Shown here: positions 44,646 to 53,750 of the stretch, piece by piece
How positions within the stretch are numbered: the stretch's first letter is position 1
Layout: the number at the start of each line of letters is the position of its first letter
DNA from: Chloroflexota bacterium
Lineage (GTDB): Bacteria; Chloroflexota; Chloroflexia; Chloroflexales; Herpetosiphonaceae
Direction: 5' to 3'
Length of the DNA stretch: 64,000 nt
Assembly: GCA_020161265.1 (NCBI GenBank)
Contig: JAIUOC010000008.1
Coordinates: forward strand, 342,672 to 406,671
Position numbers and translations under genes: made by a program
The notes under the pieces: model-generated
What the model saw: the letters and a program-made list of their open reading frames with translations, nothing else
Told to the model about the DNA's origin: nothing
Database searches by the model: none

Positions 44646-45522
44646 ATTCAGCTTTGGCAGGCCGGAAGCCCTCGCCCAGCACCTCAACCGCTTCAGTCAT
44701 TACCACAAACGCCCGTGGATCGATGTTGTAAATCATCTTTTTGAGAATTGCAATTTCGGCTTGGCTGATGACGCACATCAATACAGCTCGTTCGCGGCCA
44801 CTGTAACCGCCACGGCCTTCGAGCATGGTCACCCCACGATCAAGATCGTGCAGCACAGCATCACGGATTGCCTCAGGTTTGTCGGAAACGATCAAGGCTG
44901 AACGGCCATCGCTGAAGCCTTCTAACACAATATCGATCACGCGGGTTTCGATGAAGGCCAGCAACAAGGCATACAACACCGGAGTTGCGCCGTAAATCCA
45001 GCCAGCCGCGCCAAACACCACAACGCTCGAAATGAGCATCGATTGGCCTGGGCGAATGCCACGCCATTGCTGTAACAAGCGAGCCACAATATCGACCCCA
45101 CCAGTTGTACCGCCAACTCGCAAGACCAAACCTGTGCCGATGCCGCTGAGCAAAGCTCCATAGGCGATGTACAACAATGGTTCGCGTTGCACAAACTGGC
45201 CTACCCGATTAGCCGTTAGATCAATAAAAACCGAGAGCATTACGGTGGCGAAAATTGTGCGCAAGCCAAAGACAAAGCCGCCCAACCGCTTCAAGCCAAT
45301 AATAAACAAAGGAATGTTGAGCACCAACGACGTTACGCCAATTGGCAAACCGAGCAGCGTTTTGAGCATGGCGGCGATCCCCGTCACCCCGCCAAAAATC
45401 ACATTATTGGGGTCGAGAAATATATTCAAGGCGAGCGCGATACAGAGCGTACCAATCGTCATCACCAAATAATCACGTAGAATGCCGGGAATTTGTTCGC
45501 GGCGGATAGCTAAACGGTGCAT
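44644..45522 (-). CDS. YitT family membrane protein (DUF161 + DUF2179)
   Basis: A 292-residue protein with five or six N-terminal helices carrying the family pattern (IFLDPNNVIFGGVTGIAAML, RVGGTTGGVDIVARLL) and a C-terminal cytoplasmic DUF2179 domain (VTMLEGRGGYSGRERAVLMCVI, IDPRAFVVMTEAVEVLGEGF). Function of the family is unknown. The frame opens at 45579, but GAGG lies five bases before the ATG at 45522; the longer start would put a hairpin-T-run inside the gene. Confidence 0.9.
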   Translation of the reverse strand: MHRLAIRREQIPGILRDYLVMTIGTLCIALALNIFLDPNNVIFGGVTGIAAMLKTLLGLPIGVTSLVLNIPLFIIGLKRLGGFVFGLRTIFATVMLSVFIDLTANRVGQFVQREPLLYIAYGALLSGIGTGLVLRVGGTTGGVDIVARLLQQWRGIRPGQSMLISSVVVFGAAGWIYGATPVLYALLLAFIETRVIDIVLEGFSDGRSALIVSDKPEAIRDAVLHDLDRGVTMLEGRGGYSGRERAVLMCVISQAEIAILKKMIYNIDPRAFVVMTEAVEVLGEGFRPAKAE

Positions 45523-45550
45523 AAAAACCTCAAGATGCTGATAACCAACC

Positions 45551-45575
45551 AAAAAGACCACCTCAGCAAGGTGGT
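45551..45575 (-). terminator. Hairpin with T run in the YitT leader
   Basis: ACCACCT (45557-45563) pairs with AGGTGGT (45569-45575). Reading minus, CTTTTTGG follows, only about 30 bases before the YitT ATG. It may be an attenuator in the YitT leader, or end stray transcription from the kinase upstream. Confidence 0.5.
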
Positions 45576-45669
45576 GCATACATGGCTCGCTATCAAGGTA
45601 GCTGTTGATAGCGCTATCCTACCGCGAAATTATTAATTTTCCAACCCCATGAAACTATGCCATTAGTCC

Positions 45670-45925
45670 TAAGCCTTGAAAGGATGAAGGATGAATTATG
45701 AGGGATGAAAACAAAAGGCAAAAGACAGAAGGCAAAAAGAACATAGAACATAGAGCAATAGGGGTCAGGATTCAGGAGTCAGAAACTACTAAGGAATTGA
45801 CACCGGATTTGGGGGTATGAAACCTTTGCGCCCTTCGCGTGCTTCGCGGTTCCGATCCTTCGTGCATCTTCGTGTTCTTCGTGGTTAAAACTAACCCCAG
45901 CTCCCGACAACCGATCCCCGATTCC
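45670..45925. repeat. Mosaic of intergenic words
   Basis: GGATGAAGGATGAATTATGA near 45673, AAAAGGCAAAAGACAGAAGG, GAACATAGAACATAGAGC near 45740, GGGGTCAGGATTCAGGAGTC, CCTTCGCGTGCTTCGCGG near 45832, TTCGTGTTCTTCGTGGTT near 45872, then CCGATCCCCGATTCC before the kinase stop. The order of words resembles that at 44228-44470. No gene is visible from 45523 to 45931. Confidence 0.65.
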
Positions 45926-45931
45926 TAAGAT

Positions 45932-47485
45932 TTACAACGGCAAACACAGCGTTAGCAATGTACCAGCGCTTGGCTGGCTTTGAATCGAGAGCGAACCTTG
46001 GATGAGTTGAGTTCGTTCGCGCATGCTGGTCAGTCCAAAGCCACCGCTGGCCGTTTGTTGCACAGCGGCTAGTTCAAAACCTTGGCCATCATCGCTGACC
46101 GTGATTTGCAGCTGGCCGGCGGCGACGGTTGAGCGAATGGCTACATGCTTGGCTTGGGCATGCTTTTCAACATTGCTCAAGGCCTCGTTGACCACCCGCA
46201 ATACCTGAATCGCCATATCGCTAGGCAGCGTAAGCTCTTGACCATCGTGGCTGTATTGGCTTTGAATATTGGTGCGTTGATGAAATGTATCAACCAACTC
46301 AGCCAAAACATCGCTGAGCACCCGCCCATCAATCGCTGGTGCAGATAAATTCCAGACGCTGCGCCGCAGATCGTGCAAGGCTGCCAAGGCCAAATCATAA
46401 GCTTTTTGCAAGCGTAATTGGGCTTTTTCGGGCTGATGGAGGTTGCGCATGCCAGCCTCAATTTGTAAGCGCAAGCCTGTTAGTTGTTGAGCCAAGGTAT
46501 CGTGAAAATCGCGGGCTAGGCGGTTGCGCTCAGCCAAGGTTGCCGAGAAACGTGCTTGTTCGTAGAGTTGGGCGTTGTAAATCGCCATTGCTGCGGCATC
46601 GGCAAATGGTTGCAGCGCTTGGCGCAAAGCTGAATTGGCTGGCTGGATACTCCAATAGCTCAAACTACCAATTGTTTCACCTTTGGCGTGGAGCATGATC
46701 TCAAGGCTCTGTAAATGGGTATCAGGACTCCCAACGCTGGCCACGATCCGCCATTCTTGATCTTCGAGCAGGGCTACCGTAACTGCTTGGGCATTGGCTA
46801 AACTGCGGCCTGCCTCAGCTACTTGGGCTAAAACGCGGGCTAATTGAACTTCGCTGGATAATGCGGCAGTGATCGCACTGAGCTGTTGTAAATAATCGCG
46901 CTCTTGCGCCAATTCTTGGGCGAGTTGCTCGACTTTTTGGCGGGTGAGCACCGATTGGTTGGTGACATAACCAAAGAGCGTAACAAACAGGAGCAATACA
47001 ATTTGGCTCGATAAGGCGGATAAACCAGCACTGCTTAATGGCAAGCCTGCGCCAATAAAACTGGCACTCATCAATATTGCAATTAAGCCAGCAATGATCA
47101 GGGTTTTGGGGAGGGGATAGGTTCCGGCGATAAAGACCATTGGAACCATAAAGGCAATTGGTTGGGTCGTGAAATCGCGGCTAAGCAGTTGCATCAAGGC
47201 TGCAAGCCCAAAAACCACACTAATTAACAGTTGTGGATTGCGGCGAAAACGGTTACAAAGCGGTGTTTCAAACCAAAAAACACTTTTCAAGCCTATATAA
47301 CCAATGGCTGCGCCTAAATAAATAACCAAATTCACGCCACGCAGACTGCCATCACTCAATCCAATAATTGGTGGCACACCACAGGCTACCAAGGCGGCAA
47401 TAACGCCCGACCACAATAAACTTTGGTTGTGAACGCGATCTTGCGGGGTTTGTTGATCAATTGTGATTGACTCTGGGTGCATCAT
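45932..47485 (-). CDS. NarL/UhpB-type sensor histidine kinase with six-helix membrane sensor
   Basis: A 517-residue kinase. Six or so N-terminal helices (about 25-175) form the sensor, followed by a coiled coil and a GAF-like domain (about 205-310, LLEDQEWRIVASVGSPD). The HisKA_3 motif ERNRLARDFHDTLAQQL holds His at about 328, and the HATPase has NEALSNVEKHAQAKHV, VSDDGQGFE and GFGLTSMRERTQ. The frame opens with GTG at 47500; ATG 47485 is preferred. No LuxR-type regulator gene adjoins it. Confidence 0.9.
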   Translation of the reverse strand: MMHPESITIDQQTPQDRVHNQSLLWSGVIAALVACGVPPIIGLSDGSLRGVNLVIYLGAAIGYIGLKSVFWFETPLCNRFRRNPQLLISVVFGLAALMQLLSRDFTTQPIAFMVPMVFIAGTYPLPKTLIIAGLIAILMSASFIGAGLPLSSAGLSALSSQIVLLLFVTLFGYVTNQSVLTRQKVEQLAQELAQERDYLQQLSAITAALSSEVQLARVLAQVAEAGRSLANAQAVTVALLEDQEWRIVASVGSPDTHLQSLEIMLHAKGETIGSLSYWSIQPANSALRQALQPFADAAAMAIYNAQLYEQARFSATLAERNRLARDFHDTLAQQLTGLRLQIEAGMRNLHQPEKAQLRLQKAYDLALAALHDLRRSVWNLSAPAIDGRVLSDVLAELVDTFHQRTNIQSQYSHDGQELTLPSDMAIQVLRVVNEALSNVEKHAQAKHVAIRSTVAAGQLQITVSDDGQGFELAAVQQTASGGFGLTSMRERTQLIQGSLSIQSQPSAGTLLTLCLPL

Positions 47486-47525
47486 AAACCAGCTACTCAC
47501 CTAAATCTGCCCATACTATAGCATT

Positions 47526-47556
47526 ATTGGCTTCTAACGCCCAGCTAGAAGCCAAT
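47526..47556 (-). terminator. Ten-base hairpin between DUF2306-like gene and kinase
   Basis: ATTGGCTTCT (47526-47535) pairs with AGAAGCCAAT (47547-47556). It follows the stop of the minus-strand membrane gene but has no T run, so it is a weak terminator or an mRNA-stabilising hairpin. Confidence 0.4.
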
Positions 47557-47579
47557 GATTATGTGATTAATTACGCGGT

Positions 47580-48062
47580 TTAGTTGCTTGCTGCATTGCC
47601 CAATTGCTTGGATTTGGGGGCAAAACCATAGCGTTGATCAAGCTTGCGACCCACATAGGGCAGAATGAAGAAGGGTAAAGAAACTTCAGCCGCAAAAATC
47701 CACATGTTAACATCAACCCCAAGGCGGGCAATAATTTGATTGAGGGTTGCGACACACACAAAGGCATATGATTGGGTCATCCATTGATAGTGTAGGCGTA
47801 GCCAGCGTCGCCCCAAGCGTTTACGAAAGAAAATCACGCTATAGGCAAAGCTGGCTGAGGCCATTCCCAATCCATTCAGGACATCGGGCGCACTAACTCC
47901 TGCCCGACTGATGACGATGCCTGTACTGAAGAGGGTTACCCATCCCAACAAATAGCCTTTGCCAATCCATCGATGGGTGGTTGTGCCGTTGGGCCAGCGA
48001 TGGGCCGCCAAGCCAGTGCCAAGTGCTAAGACCGCCCCCATAATATGCAAAATCAGAAACAT
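47580..48062 (-). CDS. DUF2306-like four-helix membrane protein
   Basis: A 160-residue membrane protein. HIMGAVLALGTGLAAH, TTHRWIGKGYLLGW and RLHYQWMTQSYAFV carry the His positions typical of the DUF2306/cytochrome b561-like small membrane family, so haem binding is conceivable. The longest frame starts at 48068, one base from GAGG; the next ATG at 48062 has normal spacing and is used. Function unknown. It diverges from the redoxin gene. Confidence 0.65.
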   Translation of the reverse strand: MFLILHIMGAVLALGTGLAAHRWPNGTTTHRWIGKGYLLGWVTLFSTGIVISRAGVSAPDVLNGLGMASASFAYSVIFFRKRLGRRWLRLHYQWMTQSYAFVCVATLNQIIARLGVDVNMWIFAAEVSLPFFILPYVGRKLDQRYGFAPKSKQLGNAASN

Positions 48063-48266
48063 TGCCATACCTCACCAGTAAAGAAGCCTAATTCCAATGA
48101 CTGGAGTTTAGCAATGTGCGCGTGCTAGTCCATCAGTACTAAGTGTTACAACCAAACTAGATCAAAAGAACTAGTTGAGGTTAACCATAATGTTGCCTAC
48201 TATTGTCTGTCGGGCAATGCTATCGTATCTCCAATGCTCCACCTTTAATCCACGAGGAACCTAGTG

Positions 48267-48848
48267 ATGGATACGGCCTTACCCCTGATTGCCATTCGCG
48301 ATATCTACAACCAGAGTTTACCATTTGGCTCGTTATGGCGCGATCAAGCGGCGCTTTTGGTGTTTTTGCGCCATCCAGGTTGTGCGGTGTGTCGGCGTAA
48401 TTTGCTCGATTTGTATGATTACACCACGGCTTTTCGCATGTTGGATATTAATTTGGCGGTGATTACGATGGCCGAGCCAGCCGCTGCCCAAGCCTTTGCG
48501 CGGCTTTATCGCTTGCCCATCCCAATCTATAGCGATCCAGAGCGCCAAATTTATCGGGCAACTGGGTTTAGTGAGGGTAGTTTATACAGTGTGGCTAGTC
48601 CTCAGGTGATGTTGCATCAGGCTTGGCAATTTTTGCAGGGGCATTGGGTTGGGGGTGGGCAAGGTCAATCGTTGACCCAACATGGCGGTCACGCGTTGAT
48701 TAAATGTCGCGCAACCGCCCCAAGTTATATTCACGTCGCCGATCCGATCTATCGCTACCCAGCTTGGCAAAGTGTCTTGGAATATACCCAACAGCGATTT
48801 TACACCCCTGAAGAGATCAATCCCAGTTTTGCCCGTCAATTGGCTTAA
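48267..48848 (+). CDS. Peroxiredoxin-like (AhpC/TSA, PRXL2) protein
   Basis: A 193-residue thioredoxin-fold protein. The active site reads FLRHPGCAVCRRNL, a CxxC (Cys39-Cys42) where classical peroxiredoxins have PxxxTxxC; this matches the PRXL2/AhpC-TSA-2 family, which contains selenocysteine-bearing relatives. VITMAEPAAAQAFARLYRLPIPIYSDPERQIYRATGF is the typical centre. A GTG at 48264 directly precedes the ATG at 48267; GAGGA is eight bases from the ATG. A reductase or peroxidase role is likely; the substrate is unknown. Confidence 0.85.
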   Translation: MDTALPLIAIRDIYNQSLPFGSLWRDQAALLVFLRHPGCAVCRRNLLDLYDYTTAFRMLDINLAVITMAEPAAAQAFARLYRLPIPIYSDPERQIYRATGFSEGSLYSVASPQVMLHQAWQFLQGHWVGGGQGQSLTQHGGHALIKCRATAPSYIHVADPIYRYPAWQSVLEYTQQRFYTPEEINPSFARQLA

Positions 48849-48851
48849 CTG

Positions 48852-49592
48852 CTACCAACCTTCGTCATCGCCGCCTTGGCTATCGGTCGGGTTGCCATCG
48901 GCTCCAACCGCGTAATTATCATACAGATCTTCGCGATTGCGATCCTCGCTACGCTCCAATTGATCGAGTTGGCGTTCAGCTTCATCAGGGTTCATGCTCG
49001 ATGGTGGGGCTTGAGGGCGTTCCGGTGGTTGGCCGCCGCCACTTGGATCTTGATTTGGCTCAGGCTGTTGGCCATCTTGTGGTGGTTGATTAGGATCTTG
49101 TTGGCCATCCTGTGGCTGCTGATTGGGATCTTGTTGATTGCTAGCTTGTTGCTGTTGTTGCTGCTGCTCTTGAATTTTTTGGGCTAGCTCAAGGTTATAT
49201 TTGGCATCAAGGTCATCGGGATTAATCCGCAAGGCTTTTTTATAGGCTTCAATCGCCTCATCAAGCTCCTCTAGCCGAAAATGGGCATTACCTTGGTTGT
49301 AATAAATAATCGCTTGGGTAGCAGCATCGGCAGTTTGCAAGGCATTATTTGGGGCTTCGATTGCACCTAAATAATCGCCCATTTGATAGCGCGTATTGCC
49401 TAAATTAACCTGTGGTTCAGGCCGATCAGGAGCCATCAAGACAGCTTCTTTATATTGATTGAGGGCTTGGCCATACACGCCCTGCTCGTAGAGTGCGTTG
49501 CCCTCAGCATTAATATCGGCGGCAGACGGTGCGCCGCAACCAGTCAGGGCTAATAACAGCAAGCCCGTGCTAACAATCGTTGTAGGTTTCAT
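48852..49592 (-). CDS. TPR lipoprotein of the Bat operon (BatC/BatE-like)
   Basis: A 246-residue lipoprotein (LLLLALTGC, Cys19) with three or four tetratricopeptide repeats (NALYEQGVYGQALNQYKEAVLMAPD, NLGNTRYQMGDYLGAIE, NQGNAHFRLEELDEAIEAYKKALRINPD), then a long Gln/Pro/Asp-rich tail containing a run of eight Gln and repeated QDGQQDPNQ units. It overlaps the upstream VWA gene by four bases (ATGA). In Bat operons such TPR proteins accompany the VWA proteins at the membrane; the role is not well defined. Confidence 0.85.
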   Translation of the reverse strand: MKPTTIVSTGLLLLALTGCGAPSAADINAEGNALYEQGVYGQALNQYKEAVLMAPDRPEPQVNLGNTRYQMGDYLGAIEAPNNALQTADAATQAIIYYNQGNAHFRLEELDEAIEAYKKALRINPDDLDAKYNLELAQKIQEQQQQQQQASNQQDPNQQPQDGQQDPNQPPQDGQQPEPNQDPSGGGQPPERPQAPPSSMNPDEAERQLDQLERSEDRNREDLYDNYAVGADGNPTDSQGGDDEGW

Positions 49593-50602
49593 GCTGCTAC
49601 CACCTTTCGTTGCTCCAAGCGCCCAACAAAGACATCGGCAACCAATAAAATAAAGGCTAAGCCTGCGAAAATATAGAAGCGCTCGCTGTAAACTCGCCGA
49701 GTTTGATCAGTCAGATCAACCGGAGCGCTTTGTTCAAGCGCCGTTTGCAATTGGTTAAGATCTAACGTGCTGCCATCGAAGTAGGTTCCACCAGTGGCTG
49801 AGGCAATTTGTTCAAGCAAAGGTCGATTGAGTTTGCTAATCACCCGTTGGCCTTGATCTTCAACATAGCTAATGTTGCCGAGATCATCGTAGACTGGAAT
49901 TTGGCCGCCAGCTTCGGTTGCCATGCCAATTGTATGAATTGTCAGCCCCATTTTGGCAGCTTCGCGGGCGGCGGCAACCGCTTCACCATCGCTTTGCTCA
50001 TCGGAATCGCCGCCATCGCTGATCAAAATCATGGTTCGGCCTTCGATTTGGCCAATTGGAAATGAGCGTAAGCCCTCGGTGATGACTTCTTCAACATCGG
50101 TTCCACCGAGCGAAAGCCCGCGTGGGTTGATTGGCTCAACCAAAGAGCGGGCCGCTGCAAGGTCGCTGGTCAAGGGAAATTGCACATAACTCGATGAACC
50201 AAACATCAGCATGCCGACTTGATTGCCTTCTAAGCGGTCAAGCAAGGCTAAAACCATGCGTTTGCTAGCATCGATTCGCGATGGTCGCACATCTTGAGCC
50301 GCCATACTGCGGGAGCCATCAAGCAAGATTAACACTTGCAAACCGCTACGCTTGAGCGTTTCGTCGCCGCTGCCCCAAACTGGCCGTGCCAATGCGACGA
50401 TGATTAATCCTACGGCACTGAGTTGCAAGACGATCCGAATGCGACGTTGGCGGGTAGGCTGCATCGAGAGCAACGAAGCAATTAATCCTGGGTCGCCGAG
50501 AGCGGCGCGATCGCGCTCTTCGGCACGCCGAGCCAGCCAGAAAACCCCCGCTAAGGGCAGCAAAACCAATAAGAGCCATAAATTTGCTGGTACAAGTGCC
50601 AT
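49589..50602 (-). CDS. VWA-domain membrane protein (BatB-like)
   Basis: A 337-residue protein with two N-terminal helices (about 8-24 and 57-76), a von Willebrand A domain with the metal site DGSRSM and LGGTDVEE and ISDGGDSDEQ, and a C-terminal helix (about 310-328). This helix-VWA-helix layout is that of BatA/BatB of the Bacteroides aerotolerance operon. The MIDAS residues DxSxS, Thr and Asp are complete, so metal-dependent ligand binding is expected. It overlaps its neighbours on both sides (one base with the upstream VWA gene, four with the TPR gene). Confidence 0.9.
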   Translation of the reverse strand: MALVPANLWLLLVLLPLAGVFWLARRAEERDRAALGDPGLIASLLSMQPTRQRRIRIVLQLSAVGLIIVALARPVWGSGDETLKRSGLQVLILLDGSRSMAAQDVRPSRIDASKRMVLALLDRLEGNQVGMLMFGSSSYVQFPLTSDLAAARSLVEPINPRGLSLGGTDVEEVITEGLRSFPIGQIEGRTMILISDGGDSDEQSDGEAVAAAREAAKMGLTIHTIGMATEAGGQIPVYDDLGNISYVEDQGQRVISKLNRPLLEQIASATGGTYFDGSTLDLNQLQTALEQSAPVDLTDQTRRVYSERFYIFAGLAFILLVADVFVGRLEQRKVVAA

Positions 50603-51594
50603 TAGCCAATACTCCGTAGGATGGTATTGCGTAGCAAAATTTCAATCATCAAGAGCAAAAGTGCTCCGGCGGCCCATGGTTGCCAAGCCTCGGTGTAACG
50701 AACTAATTTTTCGCTAGCAACTTGCGAACGTTCCATTTTATCGATCGTATCGTAGACATCGCGTAGGCCTTGTTCATCGCCAGCACGGAAGAAAATACCA
50801 CCCGTCTGTTCAGCAATATCACGTAGGGCCACTTCATCCTCGGCAGTTGGTGCTGGAATCAAATAGGTTTCATCGCGCCAAGGATCATGCACTGGATATT
50901 CGCCGTTGCCTGGTTTACCAACCAAAATGGTGTAGACCCGCACATCCAAAGCTCGGGCAATTTCGGCAGCTTGGGCTGGCTCGATATCGCCACGATTGTT
51001 CGAGCCGTCGGTGAGCAAAATCACGACCTTGCTTTTGGTGGTGCTATTACGCAAGCCATTGACCGAGTGGGCTAAGGCGAGGCCAATCGCTGTACCATCA
51101 GGGCGACGCACGGTTTGCACTTGACCCAATAAATTTTGCAAAAAGTCGTAATCAAGCGTCAAGGGTACTTGGGTAAAGGCATGGCCCGAAAAAACTACCA
51201 GCCCAATCCGATCATCTTTGCGGCCTTTGACAAACTCGGCAATAACTTCTTTGGCCACGGTAATTCGATCTTTTGGATCGAAGTCGCCAGCCTTCATACT
51301 CAACGAAATATCCAAGGCTAGCTGAATATCGATGCCTTCGCGCACTACCCGTTCGGAGCTTTGGGCATATTGTGGGCGGGTGAGCACAACCACCAATAAG
51401 CCAACCGCCGCAGCTCGCAACGAAATCAACACAGGCCGCATGCGAATCCGCCACGACGGCTTGACCCCACGCAGCATGCCCAAATCGGAGAAGCGCATGG
51501 TTACCACTTCGCCGCGACTTCGGCGATACATCGACCACCAGACAATCGGCACAATTGGCAACAACCAAAATAACAATGGATAAGCAAATGTCAT
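50602..51594 (-). CDS. VWA-domain membrane protein (BatA-like)
   Basis: A 330-residue paralogue of the next gene with the same layout: two N-terminal helices, a VWA domain with a complete MIDAS (LALDISLSM, PDGTAIG, LLTDGSNNRGD) and a C-terminal helix (about 311-328). The frame could start with TTG at 51600, but ATG 51594 is normal. The stop overlaps the next start by one base. A repeat-rich gap lies between it and the BatD-like gene. Confidence 0.9.
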   Translation of the reverse strand: MTFAYPLLFWLLPIVPIVWWSMYRRSRGEVVTMRFSDLGMLRGVKPSWRIRMRPVLISLRAAAVGLLVVVLTRPQYAQSSERVVREGIDIQLALDISLSMKAGDFDPKDRITVAKEVIAEFVKGRKDDRIGLVVFSGHAFTQVPLTLDYDFLQNLLGQVQTVRRPDGTAIGLALAHSVNGLRNSTTKSKVVILLTDGSNNRGDIEPAQAAEIARALDVRVYTILVGKPGNGEYPVHDPWRDETYLIPAPTAEDEVALRDIAEQTGGIFFRAGDEQGLRDVYDTIDKMERSQVASEKLVRYTEAWQPWAAGALLLLMIEILLRNTILRSIG

Positions 51595-51607
51595 AAGCAA
51601 CTCTGAT

Positions 51608-51745
51608 ATAAGGATGAAAGATGAGGGCTGAAGGATGAATTAATCAGCTTCATGACCTTTACCATCGATCAATTAATACGCATAATTTTCGAATAGTTTC
51701 CCAACCAATAGGGTTTCATCCCTCATCCTTCATCCTTCATCCTTT
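51608..51745. repeat. Inverted repeat of GGATGAA words inside the Bat operon
   Basis: Left arm AAGGATGAAAGATGAGGGCT and on (51611-51640) and right arm CATCCCTCATCCTTCATCC and on (51715-51744) are imperfect reverse complements around a spacer of about 75 bases. It fills the gap between the BatD-like and BatA-like genes. Confidence 0.7.
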
Positions 51746-51748
51746 CGA

Positions 51749-52669
51749 TCAGCGTGTCGCCAAAATCGCTTGGCGGGCGTTATCGATCATGGCGTGGGCT
51801 TCGATTGGATTGGGTAGTTGGCGGGCAAATTTCACGCCATCAGATTCGGCCAGCAAACGCAACAACATATCACGGCGTTGTTGCATGCTCGGGTGCGAGA
51901 GCGCTAACCGCACTTCGTTGGTGGTTCGCTCAAGCGCTGGCACCGAGAAACGATCAGTGATGAAGGTTCGCAGCACATCAGCAATCAAGGCATAATGTTC
52001 GACAATTCGGCCTTGATCGATTAAGCGTAAACCGCCAATTCGTTCAAGTTCAGCCATCGCCACCGCAAATGGGTCACGGACTGGTTGCAGCGCTTGGGCC
52101 GGAACTGGCACTGGCCGATGTTTGCGGAAGTAGGTGATCGCCCAAGCCGCAAAGCCAGCCAGCAAAATTGCCAACAACGAAAGGCCAATAATCAATAAAT
52201 AGTTTGCTTGTTCATTCATAATCAATTGTGGTTTCAATGGTTTAATATCTTCAGCATTTTCATCGAGCACCGAAGCCACTTCAACACTAACGGGCTGGGT
52301 ATTGGCTCGGCCAGTGGTTCCATCGGGATTGGTTATTTTGACCAGTTGGGTTGGAAAGGCATGAATGCCCACATCCCAGTTGGTTAATTGGCAGCGCCAG
52401 CCTTGGCGTAAGCCGTCGGCAACGCTGGTTTCAGTCAGCGGAGCACAATCGCGCACTTCCCATTCGCCAAACATTTTGGTTGGCATCGCTGGAAGTTCGC
52501 TTTTGAAACCGTTGGGCGTGGTCACTTGCAATTCGTATTCGACCAAATCGCCCACCGTAATTTTGGTGCGATTGAGTTGGGCACGCACGGCTACGGCTGG
52601 CTCGGCGGCTGCGACCGGAGCAATCAAGAGCAAACAACTTAATCCGAATAACCACCACAATTTTGCCAT
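51749..52669 (-). CDS. BatD-like membrane protein
   Basis: A 306-residue protein with a signal peptide (LWWLFGLSCLLLIAPVAAAEP), an extracytoplasmic beta-rich domain with the BatD-type opening VRAQLNRTKITVGDLVEYELQVT, one helix near 178-200 and a cytoplasmic helical domain (ELERIGGLRLIDQGRIVEHYALIADVLRTFI) like that of DUF4381 proteins. GAGGA lies six bases before the ATG at 52669; the longer frame from 52693 is less likely. It is between DUF58 and BatA in the operon, as expected. Confidence 0.8.
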   Translation of the reverse strand: MAKLWWLFGLSCLLLIAPVAAAEPAVAVRAQLNRTKITVGDLVEYELQVTTPNGFKSELPAMPTKMFGEWEVRDCAPLTETSVADGLRQGWRCQLTNWDVGIHAFPTQLVKITNPDGTTGRANTQPVSVEVASVLDENAEDIKPLKPQLIMNEQANYLLIIGLSLLAILLAGFAAWAITYFRKHRPVPVPAQALQPVRDPFAVAMAELERIGGLRLIDQGRIVEHYALIADVLRTFITDRFSVPALERTTNEVRLALSHPSMQQRRDMLLRLLAESDGVKFARQLPNPIEAHAMIDNARQAILATR

Positions 52670-52679
52670 AGCTGTTCCT

Positions 52680-53567
52680 CTAGCCGCGTTCACGGCGTTT
52701 CATCCGACGATTAAAGAAGCTTTGCAGCGAATCGGCGTAACGCCCATCAGTTTGCAAACTCATATGATCAACGCCCAAGGCCCGTAGTTCGGCCACATGG
52801 CTTTGGTGCTGAGCTTCGGCCTGCTTTTCAAACATTTCGCGTAATTTTTCGTTGCGCAAATCGACGACCAACTCTTGGCCGGTTTCAGCATCTTGTAGCC
52901 GTACCAAGCCAACCTTGGGCAATTTGCGTTCGCGCGGATCTTCTACGCGCACTGCGACGACATCATGGCGACGCGCCGTAATCCGCAACGGTCGAATCCA
53001 ATTATCGAGCGAGCGAAAATCCGAGATGATGAAGACCAAGGCTTTGCCTTCGACCACATTATTGAGGTAATCCAAGGCTTTGGTAATGTTGGTGCCGCGA
53101 TGCTCAGGGTCGATTGTGAGCAATGAGCGCACAATTTGCATCACATGGTTGCGGCCTTTGCGCGGCGGGATAAAGCGCTCAACTTCTTCGGTAAACAGCA
53201 GCATGCCCACGCGGTCGTTATTGCGCACTGCCGAAAATGCCAAGGTTGCGCATAATTCGGCTTCTAGTTCGCGTTTGAGTTTGCGAGTTGTGCCGAAATC
53301 TGCCGAAGCACTCATATCGACTAACAGCATCACCGTCATTTCACGCTCTTCGACGAAGCGCTTGATAAACGGACGACCTGTCCGCGCCGTAACATTCCAA
53401 TCGATCGCACGAACATCATCGCCAGGCTCGTATTCGCGAATTTCATCGAACTCAACGCCACGCCCCTTGAAGCTGCTCATGTACATGCCTGCAAACACAC
53501 CAGTTACCAACTTGGTCGTTTTCAATTCAATGAAGCGCACTTGGCGCATGAGTTCTTGTAAGTTCAT
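52680..53567 (-). CDS. DUF58 domain protein
   Basis: A 295-residue protein of the DUF58 family with the hallmark SSFKGRGVEFDEIREYEPGDDVRAIDWNVTARTGRPFIKRFVEERE segment, followed by a VWA-like fold with VDMSASADFG. No membrane helices. DUF58 proteins are nearly always next to MoxR ATPases and VWA proteins and are thought to form with them a chaperone-like complex. It lies ten bases before the BatD-like gene. Confidence 0.93.
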   Translation of the reverse strand: MNLQELMRQVRFIELKTTKLVTGVFAGMYMSSFKGRGVEFDEIREYEPGDDVRAIDWNVTARTGRPFIKRFVEEREMTVMLLVDMSASADFGTTRKLKRELEAELCATLAFSAVRNNDRVGMLLFTEEVERFIPPRKGRNHVMQIVRSLLTIDPEHRGTNITKALDYLNNVVEGKALVFIISDFRSLDNWIRPLRITARRHDVVAVRVEDPRERKLPKVGLVRLQDAETGQELVVDLRNEKLREMFEKQAEAQHQSHVAELRALGVDHMSLQTDGRYADSLQSFFNRRMKRRERG

Positions 53568-53582
53568 GATGTATCCGCAATT

Positions 53583-53750
53583 GATCCACGAAGGACATGA
53601 AGGGTGATGTGGCTATGGGCATTTGGCTATTGGCTACCGGAATTCTTGAGTTACCACAGGATGTTCCGATAGCCAAATGCCTTTAGTCTATAGCCATCGT
53701 TCTCTGCATTGAATCCCGACCCCCGAGCCCCAAAAACCGATCCCCAACTC
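53583..53750. repeat. Mosaic of words with GGCTAT inverted repeat inside the Bat operon
   Basis: CCACGAAGGACATGAAGG at the left, then an inverted repeat with arms GGCATTTGGCTATTGG (near 53617) and CCGATAGCCAAATGCC (near 53667), then CCCGACCCCCGAG and CCGATCCCCAACTCC up against the moxR stop. It separates moxR from the DUF58 gene. Confidence 0.7.
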
